20,833 nucleotides of DNA, taken from contig DF237416.1 of assembly GCA_000708835.1 (NCBI GenBank), forward strand, positions 1 to 20,833, read 5' to 3'. Numbering within the stretch: the stretch's first letter is position 1; the number at the start of each line of letters is the position of its first letter. The notes beneath the pieces were generated by a model. The model ran no database searches and was not told where the DNA came from. It worked only from the letters and a program-made list of their open reading frames with translations. This document shows positions 10,101 to 19,000 of this stretch, one piece after another. The translations under genes were made by a program, and so were the position numbers. The DNA comes from Klebsormidium nitens. Taxonomy: Eukaryota; Streptophyta; Klebsormidiophyceae; Klebsormidiales; Klebsormidiaceae.

Positions 10101-12078
10101 TTGAACACATTCATCCGTAATTGTCCGCAATATCTCCAGATCGGCCCCGCTCACTTTGGTGATCCCGTACATGGTGGTCGGCTCCATGACGGTCGTGTTG
10201 GGCGTCAAGTCCCGCGGCGTAGACGGCCCAAATACCGCGATCGTGCTCGGCGCAAACACCTGGAGCGAGTGCAGCCGCGCCAGCTCCAATACGTTCTGCG
10301 AGCACCATCAACCGGGGAAGCTTCACTCTTCAGTGAAGTGAAGAAATGTTTGTCGACTGCGGGGTTATGAAAAGGAGGAGTGTGGCTCGGATACAATATG
10401 CATATGTGCAGGCAGCTGAGGAGCCCAAAGTTTTTCGAAGCAAAGGGTCGCATGTGCAACAAGGTATTGCTGCAGCGATCTGCAATGAGGTTTGAAAGTT
10501 TGAACTTTGGGGTTCGGGATGCGAGAGAAGATTCGGACGTTGAAGACAATAGTGATCGACTTGGACTGCACCAGTACCTGTATCCCGTTTGTGTTGATCT
10601 TGAGCGCCAATTGAGGGTTCCGTTCACCAATGGCTGCGAAACGCACAAAAATCAACGTCCGCCTGTCAGTCAATTGGTGTCCTTCGTGTAGCAACGCCTC
10701 CAAAACGAGCTGCGCATTTTCGAGTATTTGAACGGAGACCACGCTTGACGAAAGCTTCTGCATCCAAGGGGGCCGTCGTGAGCGCACAAAAAGGCGTTCT
10801 TGTTAGAAACCAAAGCACAGCAGGAAAACAGATTGTAGGTAAAGATTAACGAATCGGTAACCGTAAGCTTACAACAAAGCAATGAGCAACTCTCAAAATG
10901 GGTAAGCGGGCGCTTTCACCAGACAAGAGGGACGCCAGATGCACGATGTAGTCGACCCCGTGCTCGAGGACGATGCGCGCCAGGCTGTCCGAATCCTGGA
11001 CGTCCGCATATACAAACGGGCCCGCGTCAACAAACTCCCGCGAGCTGGTCTTGATGTCGGACGCAATGACCTCATCCCCACCAAACCTGCGCACGAAGGG
11101 TCTCTGTAAACTGGGGGCAAATATATGGCAAAAACGGCTAAGGTTTGTTCAGCTGGACCAGCCTGGAGGGAATCACAGAAAGCTGGTCGAGAGCAGCAGA
11201 AGGTAGGGGATTTGGGTTAAGGAACAAGAATTTTGTGGAGGGCTTGGGAGCTGCCAGTACTTACAAATCACTGCAAGTCCTCGCTCCACTCTTTTGAGAG
11301 TGATGCTTCCGTTGCTGATGATTGTATGCTGCTCAGATGATGGGTGGTCAAAATATCCGTCGATCTTTACTCAATTCTCAGCCCCTGTCGGACCGGGTCG
11401 AAGATCACAACTGCCTCAAAGAACATCTGCGAAGGACCTCATTGCATCAGCCATAGCTCAAACTACCTTAAGGATGTGAAATGAACTCTCTTTTTTCTTG
11501 GTGACTGAGCCAGAGCCTTTCAGAAAGGCGCCTGAGGGTCACTATGTGTGATCAGCAATCAAAGACTACGCGGGACGAGCGCTGACCTCGCTCGCAGGAA
11601 CGGCACCAGCTCCATTCCGACCTGGCCGCACGCGCCGGTGACCAGAAACCTCGGGGGTCGAGGAGCCCCAGGCAAAGCGCCCGTGCGCATATAACTGCAT
11701 CAGAAAAGCAGCTCATGATATGCAAACTTCATGTCCGATTCTGACGAGGCAGCTGCCACCTCAGCTTCTCAAAGGGCAGTCTCTTGATCAAGAAGCGGTC
11801 ATGTTGAGCTGATTCTCAGTGCTGCTCAGATCTCAAGTCGTTGCTGGAACTGGGATGTTTTGGCAGCTGGCCAAGCAGAGCAGTGAAGCGATCAGACTGT
11901 ATTGCAATGTGGAAGTTTTGCAGAGCTCATACCCGCCTCCCCCGGGCCTTTTCTTCCTGCCTGTCCCGTGTATCTCGCGCAGTTGTTGCAGACCGGCTGG
12001 CCAGGCTGGGCTGCACGGCCGAGCCAGGCCCAGCTGACTGCGACTCAGCAGCTTCGAAAGGAGGCCCCGAGCAGCCAT
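7104..12078 (-). CDS. TDH: L-threonine 3-dehydrogenase (short-chain/epimerase type), mitochondrial, 12 exons
   Basis: Exons in transcript order: 12078-11933, 11694-11587, 11086-10920, 10633-10578, 10295-10155, 9725-9627, 9251-9177, 8843-8796, 8522-8478, 8123-8016, 7572-7489, 7166-7104 (1140 nt, 379 aa). The enzyme oxidises L-threonine with NAD+ to 2-amino-3-oxobutyrate, which the partner ligase KBL cleaves to glycine and acetyl-CoA. Seen: an Arg/Leu/Ser-rich leader ([20 protein letters not shown]) typical of mitochondrial import; the Rossmann loop TGACGQVG at 68-75; APSTIAVFG around 174-182 with the likely catalytic Thr/Ser; YGITK at 202-206 with the Tyr-x3-Lys pair; [46 protein letters not shown], and [16 protein letters not shown], all TDH-specific. 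This is the epimerase-like TDH, not the zinc alcohol-dehydrogenase type of E. coli. From exon 5 onward every intron is phase 0. The most downstream splice junctions are very consistent; the first exon rests on phase and leader character. Confidence 0.92.
7841..7858. repeat. Three-copy CTCGTT microsatellite in a TDH intron
   Basis: Three perfect 6-bp units lie inside the TDH intron at 7573-8015. No effect on splicing is evident. Confidence 0.6.
8131..8154 (-). repeat. Three 8-bp CCAAAC-type repeats abutting the TDH exon 10 acceptor
   Basis: On the plus strand three units of GGTTTGGA, GGTTTGGA and CGTTTGGA lie just upstream, in transcript sense, of the exon that starts at 8123. On the transcript strand they read as TCCAAACC units and take the place of a normal polypyrimidine tract before CCCGCAG. 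Confidence 0.55.
9995..10123. repeat. Diverged two-copy repeat in a TDH intron
   Basis: Segments 9995-10038 and 10081-10123 both begin GATCTTCCATC, share a central GCATTT and end in CCGTAxTTG (x being G or A); overall identity is near 75-80 percent, with an 86-bp offset. Both lie in the intron between the exons at 10155-10295 and 9627-9725. The open frame over them on the minus strand resembles no known protein. Confidence 0.4.
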
Positions 12079-12965
12079 AGCTCCAAACCCTAATTCAGCG
12101 TCAGTCTAGGCTTTGAGCCCGCGCAGCACCTGCAATAAGACCTCCCAAGATTGGCAGACCTGGACATTGACTGCGGCTGACGTACGGTAGTCAAGGGGCT
12201 GGAGCAGCGACCTCAAAATTGCTCTTAAGAACGGGCTTCTTGTAGGATTGGCAGCAATCGAAGTACCCACTCAAAGCTCAAACCGCTCTGAACCTTGACT
12301 GCACAGAACGGGAAGCCCTGCAAGTGTGGCACGAAAGGCATGGGCATTGATTGAAATGGACGCTGCTGCCGTTGCAGGACTTGAAGAGGTGGACACAACT
12401 GAAGCCCAGAACCATTTGGCATTTGATTTTGCCTTATCCAAAATTTCAATCAGTGCTGCCTTCTAAAACATATTCGAGCAATAAATTTCCGCCTTTCTGG
12501 AGCTTTTATGAAACCGTACGACCACGTACGACCCTCTTTTCGCAGCTGGCAAGGCGAATTGGTGAAACTGGCTAATCGAAGTCACTTCTGCAGTGTCCCC
12601 GCGTCGTATCTTCGACAATAAAGTTGATGGGTTCCAGAAAACCCCCTAACCCAATTCCTGTTGTGTACATCTGCTATGATAATTTTAATGGTAATTTGAA
12701 GTGGCGCTGATGAGAGGTTCGACTTTTAGGGTTTGAACTTTCGAGCGCGCGCGACCTCGAGCGCGGGCCTGCATGAGCTAGCGATGGTTCAGTTAACCCC
12801 ATATGCAGGTTAGCGGAAAACTCTCCTGGAATCCAAAACTTTCATGCTTGCACAACAGTCAATGACAACACACACAATGCATGGCCGGATCGAACCTATT
12901 CATATCCAGGGCTAATAAGCGGCGGCTCTGCAGCTGTGCACCACTGCAAGAAAAGGCTGGCCAGC
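12079..12965. promoter_or_regulatory. Shared bidirectional promoter region of TDH and the SKIP22-like gene
   Basis: These 887 bp separate two divergent start codons. A telo-box AAACCCTAA at 12085-12093 lies seven bases from the TDH start and so is probably in its 5'UTR. A second, in opposite orientation (TTAGGGTTT, 12726-12734), lies 230 bases before the F-box start. A CG-rich alternating stretch (GAGCGCGCGCGACC) follows at about 12743. A short open frame at 12225-12449 on the minus strand has no recognisable homology. No other gene is supported. Confidence 0.55.
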
Positions 12966-15073
12966 ATGAAGCTCCGCTTGCGTCATTATCAGGGCGGTCC
13001 CACCCAGCGCCTGGACGTCGAGAGTGATTGCACCTTGCGCTCCCTGAGGGCCGTTGTGGCATCTTTAACCGGGCAAAGCCTTGAGACGGTGCGCATCTCG
13101 CTCAACAAGGTGGATGAGCTGGACGGACCTGGGAACCTTCTCGTCAGCAGCCTGGGCGTGTGCGGAGGAGACCTCTTGTATCTGCTCGATCCCAGGAGGC
13201 CCAATCAGGTGCAAGCATTGGCAAGCTCCGAGGCGGGTAGAAATGATGTAAGCCAGGCGTCGGCCGCTGCTCCTGTAGCAAATGACCGTAGCAGAGGGCT
13301 GCAGGCGGCATCTTCAACCGGGACCAGCGAGCCTGGAACAAGGACGGAAAGAAACGGTGTCGGGAAAGTGGATGTTGCGCAAGAGAGGCGAGAGCGGTGC
13401 GCCGCGGCCGCGGCAAAGAGGGTTGCGGGCCTGGCGGGAGACGGACCTGCGGATGCTCTTCCCCTTCCTCTTAAAGCCCCAGCAATGAATCCAACATCGA
13501 TGGAAATCGATAATGCTACACCTGGGGCCACTGCAGAGCCCCCTGCCTCCGAAAACAGTGAACAAAGCTCGATCAGCACCGCTCCTCCTGTCCTCCAAGA
13601 AGTGGTCTCAACGTCCGCTTGGGCAGTGCACTCTGCGCACGACCTCCTGATTCTGGCCCTTCACGCTGTCATGCTCGAAACCGGATTCAGCTTGGTTCCA
13701 ATCGGCGCACCTCTGGAGCAATGCTGGGAGCGGGTGGGGGGCCGGACAATTCTTCGCTACACGCTCGCAAACCGGGACGCAAACCCTACTCTGACCGCTA
13801 TCTTGCGGAGCCAGCAACTAGGCGCGAACCTGCTGGTGTACGGGACCTACGACGGGGACGCTGGGGGCGCTGTATACCGCCTGAACCTAGCCCTCTCAGC
13901 GCAACTCCGGCCATTCCCCCCAGCAGGGGAGAGAAGCACCGCGGAGCTGCTCGCCCTCTTCAAAAACGCGCGGCAGCTGTTTGTCGAGGCCAAAGATGGG
14001 CTCTCGGTGCCGCTTCTGAGCCTCCTGTGCCAGCGCGCGGGCGTGTCACCGCCGGCTTCGCTCATCCTCCTCCCCTTTGATGCCAAGAACAACATCCTCG
14101 CAAAACTCTCGGCGCGCGACCTGGCGGCCGTCGCGGTGACCTGTTCGGAGCTTCGGGAGGCGGCGTCGGGCGACGACTTCTGGAGGGCCCTCTTTCAGAG
14201 GGAGTTTCCAAACGAGCGGCCTGCCGTGCGGGCAGGGATGTGGAAGGAGGCATTCCGCATGGCCTGGGTGGACCGCAAGCTGCAGCGCGAGAGGCGGCTG
14301 GAGTACGAGCGGCAGCTGCACGTGGGACGCAGGGAGTGGCGCGGTTTTCGCTACCAGCCCCCTGGGATGGTTGGTGAGTTCCGCCGTTGCAGTATTGAAT
14401 GTCATTGTTCTTGGAAAATTTTGTGTTCCTATGGGGGCTTAACAAAGGTAACTGTGTATTGGTTTGTCTTTGAGACCTTGTTTGCTCCATCACGTCTCTG
14501 GCTTTTCGACTGTTGAACATAGACTTGGATGCTGACCTTGCCTTGACACTGGCTTCCTGAAGCAGGTCAGGTCGAACCATTCCGTGCTGCGACAAATGAT
14601 GCAGCCGTATCCAGCAACGGATCTGCATTTAGCTGTACCCACCAACTGCTTTGCATCTATTATAGACGTCATTACATCACTCAATCAGCATAACATGGCT
14701 TTTCCTTAGCATAACATGGCTTTTCCTTACAGGAGGCGACTATGATCGGTTTCCCTTTGGTGGAGGTGCCGGCGTTCCCCCCGGAGGTTTCCCTGGGGGC
14801 TTAGGGGGCGGTCCGTTTGGCATCCCACAAGGAGGAGCCTTTCCGGGTGGCCATCTTGACGGAGGGTTTAGCCCCAGCTTAGGGCCGGATGCACTAGACT
14901 GGCCCCACGGAGGCCGAGCACGATTTGAAGCGGGGTTGGGACCGCAGGGGGGCGTCGGCATGCCTGGGATTCCGGGAAGTAACCTGCCCGGGTTCGGACC
15001 TGGCTTAAGAGGGGGGCCGCCCCGGGGCGGAAGACCGGGAAGAGGTGGCTTCTCCGGTTCGTCGATCATCTGA
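12966..15073 (+). CDS. SKIP22: SKIP22/FBXO7-like F-box protein (UBL, PI31-N-like, F-box, Gly/Pro-rich tail), 2 exons
   Basis: Exons 12966-14373 and 14733-15073 are joined in phase 1 (1749 nt, 582 aa). The start at 12966 gives MKLRLRHYQG, matching the family's MKLRLR beginning; an in-frame ATG at 12936 would add ten residues. Residues 1-76 form a ubiquitin-like domain (RLDVESDCTLRSLRAVV, GVCGGDLLYLL). A low-complexity Ala/Ser/Glu linker follows. About 215-325 resembles the PI31 N-terminal/FP domain (SAHDLLILALHAVMLETGF, LLVYGTYDGDAGGAVYRL). About 364-410 is the F-box (LILLPFDAKNNILAKLSARD, CSELREAASGDDFWRALFQR). The junction reads PPGMVGGDYDRFPF, the conserved PI31/FBXO7 motif before a Gly/Pro/Arg-rich tail ending RGGFSGSSII. 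Such proteins recruit substrates to SCF ubiquitin ligases through SKP1, and animal FBXO7 also binds the proteasome regulator PI31. The substrate here is unknown. Confidence 0.9.
14687..14728 (+). repeat. Perfect 21-bp tandem duplication at the SKIP22-like 3' splice site
   Basis: Copies 14687-14707 and 14708-14728 are identical (AGCATAACATGG...TTTTCCTT) and lie just before the acceptor CAG at 14730-14732. Each copy carries the pyrimidine tract. The start of copy 2 supplies an AG at 14708-14709 right after the first tract, a possible upstream acceptor. Splicing there would give GCA then TAA, a stop at once after exon 1. Confidence 0.85.
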
Positions 15074-16070
15074 GTATCGTGATAGTTTTGTACATACAAG
15101 GGCAATCTGCAAGTCTGTAAATAGAAGGATGATACTTGAGAGCAAGTACGTAGAGTCCTTGTCATAAATCTCCGAGATCGATCTGCTCGGCTTTCATGAC
15201 ATTGCTGACATTCGTAGGTGCAATGAAACCATGTCGGATTCGTGGTTAAAAGGTGCCAACCGACATATCAATGGTTGCTATCTGCACTTCATTGTAAGCC
15301 GCCATGCCAGGCAGCTGAATGCTGAGTTGTCAATTACTTGATTCTGCTGTGCATGACAGTGGCGGCCCTTACAAACGCATGCCGACTCACTCTATATTAG
15401 ATATGTCTCATGCATCATGCATGGATGCAACCATCGAGACTCGTTGGCTGGCAATCATATGTAAAAGCTGAGTTGTATGTAGTTGAGGGGCCGCCAGACG
15501 ATCCATCATGCAACCCGGCTCGTGCAGGAAACACGATGCCGCAGGCCAAGTTCCTACAGACTTGTGTAGTAGCTGATGTGCCCAACACCCGAGCTGCGGT
15601 ATAATGCAGACGTACACAGAAAGCGATAATCCAAGGAAAGGTACCAAGTGGTCTGGTTAGAAAAGCAGCAGCGAATTGACCCCGTCCAAGGAGAAGCTCC
15701 CAGACAGGCCCGCGTTGAACAAGTTCATGGTCTGTCTTCACAAAAGTAAGCCAGTAACCGGTCCAGTTGTAGCTAGCTCAAAAAACTAAGCAGTTGTAAC
15801 CTACCCACCTTCCGAAAGCTACGAGTTTAAAATGTAAACTACCTCTCCAGCGGTTTTCCGAGCCCTGATCCGGCCCTTATTGCCCAGGCCTGTTGCTTTT
15901 CAGCACTCATGAAAGCATCATTCAGCCCGGCCTACGAACACACTGTGACGAGGCCTCCGTCGTAACGGCCCACAAACCTAGAGCGTTCTCGCTAACCAGT
16001 ACGCTGTTTGCTGATCTCTCTCTATCTGGCAATGATCCCTCAAACACAGCCTGCGCGGCGAGCAAACCCG
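15074..16070. other. Convergent 3' intergenic region between the SKIP22-like and LysM-FIST-like genes
   Basis: No gene is supported. TGTAA at 15116-15120 lies 43 bases past the F-box stop and may mark its polyadenylation. Two abutting CATGCAT units sit at 15409-15422. On the minus strand 15657-15738 could encode a short C-terminal exon (TMNLFNAGLSGSFSLDGVNS, ending in TAA) after an AG, but no donor in the right phase was found to join it to the upstream gene, so it is left as probable 3'UTR or spacer. Confidence 0.45.
15409..15422. promoter_or_regulatory. Tandem CATGCAT pair
   Basis: Two CATGCAT heptamers are directly adjacent. The 11-mer CATGCATCATG is also found at 185-195 upstream of the ThrE-like gene. 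A role as an RY element is only inferred. Confidence 0.35.
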
Positions 16071-19000
16071 TCACCGACCGCTCGTCGCCATCTCCTTCTT
16101 CGCGGTCGACGGCAGCGCCTCGATCGTGCACTTCGGCCCGTACAACCACTGTCCAACGACCGTTGCAAAGAATGCGCCGCCGAAATCTGCTTCGGTGGTG
16201 ATGCCCACAAGAGAAATGCCCGGGGCCACTGCGCTGGTCGCCCCCGCCGGTGCGACCTGCCACTCCTTGCTCAGCGCGACGGGGCGACCGGGGCTGTCGG
16301 GCACCTTGCTCTCGCTGATGGCGTACACGGGGAGGCCCGGGATGACGTCACGGACAACATCGATGGCTGCCGCGTCAGTCTGCGAGGAGCAAATGGAGCG
16401 TTGAGGGGGATGGGCAATCATCGAATGGAAGCTGTCCATCCTTCAAGGAGGACGCTGCCTGCGAAGTATCACGTAGCAGCAACTTGACCGTAGTCGAAAA
16501 TCGGGCGAGTACGGTGTACAAGGTGTACAAGATTGCCATAGGGTAGAATTTTGACATGGGTTTCCATGCCGTTCTTCCCGGAAACTCGATCTGACAAACC
16601 GCCTCACCCCTTGATGGCTCATCTTTTGGGCCATCACTTATGTCACAGGTCAGTTTCGGGGTGCAAAAGAGAGACTCCATCGAAGCTGCTAGAAGAGTCG
16701 GCTCAAAAGGGGAGCACAGAAATCGGTGCCTACCTGTGGGCTCGAAACAATGATGACCGCCTTCAGCTTCTTCCCCACTGCCTTTGCGCGCAGGCCCTCA
16801 GCAGCCATTTCGGCCGCCAGCCGGGGAGAGCCAGTCGTAATCTGCAGGATAGAAGAAATGCTCATCAACAGCGGTCGATATTTTGGCGTGGGATAAGGTT
16901 AGTAAACACATCAAACCAAGGATTGAAAGGGGATCTTCGGGATTGACCTTAAAGCCCGCCGGACGTCAAGCCTCAATCAATAGCCTTTGCTTCAAACATG
17001 AGGAGTCGATCGCGTTGCCTCAAGGGACATATCATTTTCGCGCAAACTTCGCCTGCTGATGCACTCGTTTTGCTTCTACAGAAACAGCATTCGGCAGTGC
17101 TTGTCAGGATTGGTACAGCAGACAGTGGAAGAATACATGCAAGGCGTAGTTCATCGACCGCAGTATCTTGCATCAGAGCGCCCCATCTTTTAATGAGCTT
17201 CTCTTGAAGCACGCAGAGACAAACGCTGGATCTGGACCTTCCGTCAGCTTGCTATACGGCAACCAAATGTCAAGCGCTGACTTTCCCTCACCGAAAGAAA
17301 CGTCACAGCTCGAAAGTGGTCTAAAACCAAAAGCTGCCTTTTTCTTTCTAGCTTCAAAACCGCCTCTGGACCCTCACCGTGGATCCGTTTGCCACCACCC
17401 GGCCCTGTGCCGAGAACAGCAGCACAGCCGCCCACTCCTTCTCCTTCTCCTCCCCCGCCCCATTCCCATCCGCCCCAGTGATCCCCCACGTGCAGATCCC
17501 CTGCAGGTTGCAGTCCGCCGGGAGCGTCGACCTCAGCGCAACCACCGCTTCCGCCGTGCTGCCCCAGGTGAAGTCCTCGCTTGCCAGACCAATGCGGCCC
17601 GAGCTGAGCGCAACAAAGGCGAGCGTCTGGTGCAGGGGTCCTAGGGATTGGGAGGCGGCGCGATACGCCCCCTGGAGAGCACGCGTGATCGTGGCTTCTT
17701 GGCAGAAGCTGGACCCGACGCCGAGCTGGCCGTCAGTGGGCTGCGGGGAGAAGGGAGAGGAGGTGTTGTGAGACAGTCTGTGGCCGATATGTTGCGGCCT
17801 GAAGACTGGAGACAGGGGATAGACGTATTCCTGAGAAGAAGGGCTCGACTCGGGGTTCGCCCAACACTTCGAGAATGTTGCCTTCAATCGACATCAGGTG
17901 CACAGCTCTATGTGAGTATCTTTTTGACAAGCAATTTGCAATGCTTCCTTGCGTCCTCACCTGTGGTTGCTTTTCCGCAATGTCCGTCGTCTCGAGAGGC
18001 ACCAGCCCGTCCGGCAGGATGTCTGTCAGAGACACCGAGGTTTCGCTAGCAGCCTCGTCCTTGTGTGCGCTCACAACAGACTCCACTGCAGCAGCCCCGT
18101 TCTGCGCTTCCTTCTTGTCTTCAATGACCAGTGACGGGGTCACTTCTGCTTCTTCAATGACAGCCGACGCGATCACTTCCGGAACGGGCGCCTCCGCTGT
18201 ATCTACAGTCACCGCTGAGGCGCTCGCTTCCGGTTTCACCAGCTCAGGCTGCTGCTTTTCTGCTTCACGCGTGACACTGGTCAAGACCACCATGGGGGCT
18301 TTGACTGCGCGCCCGTTTTCTCCTTCAGGCGCTGCCATAGGTGTGGGTGGATCGGCTGAAGCAGCTTCCGGCAAGCTGGGGGCTGGAAGCTCTGTGGGAG
18401 CAAGGGGGGCCGGGGTCGCTTCTGTCTCCGCCGCTGGAGTGCTGGCCACGATCGGATCCAGAGGAGTTGCGGTTGGTGACGAAACGGAAGGAGGGGGTGC
18501 TACAGCTTCCACAGGGGCAGGAGGGGGTGCTACAGCCGCCGGGGGTTGTGCCACACTTGCTTCGTCTGCGACCACAGGGTTTGCCGCAGCCTCTGCTGGG
18601 GGAGGGACCACCGGGGTTTCACCAGTGGGGCGGGGAGCGGCAACGGCAGCAATGATCTCAGCTGCTTGCAGGCTGTCCGTCTTGGTGTTGTCGACAGTGG
18701 AGGCAGCAAGCGGGGATGCGAACCCAGCGGCCGGAAGTGGGGGCTGTGTCTCCTCGACGGCAGCAAGCTTCTTCCCCTTCATGAGATCGTACGCGTAGGC
18801 TGCCGCTGCTGCTCCCAGAAGGGCGAGCCCCACCCCGATCGCCCAGCCTGTCTGCGGCTTGCGGGAAGGCACTGGGCAGGTGGGGGGGGGCGCCGGGCAC
18901 ACGCTTGCGACAATGGCCGCCTGCGGTTTGGAGTTGGCGGGGATGCGCAGCGTTTGCTGCGGGAGGATCGTGCTCTTGAAGTGCAGCTTGTTGAGCTTGA

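Noticed and set aside
13205-13579. Minus-strand open frames inside the F-box gene (also 13844-14628)
   Set aside because: Shadows of a long GC-rich exon whose plus-strand frame has clear UBL, PI31-N-like and F-box domains.
15657-15738. Possible extra C-terminal exon of the LysM-FIST-like gene on the minus strand
   Set aside because: It follows an AG and ends in a stop, but no phase-matched donor was found, and the exon at 16379-16071 already ends in an in-frame TGA with coding character up to it.
15415-15741. 108-codon minus-strand open frame downstream of the LysM-FIST-like gene
   Set aside because: No homology by eye, and it would need a phase-1 join from an upstream exon that was not found.
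17875-18798. Long plus-strand open frame of 307 codons, Gly/Ala/Ser-rich
   Set aside because: It is the exact antisense of the Pro/Ala-rich linker of the LysM-FIST-like gene; GC-rich composition removes stops on the other strand. It has no domain of its own.
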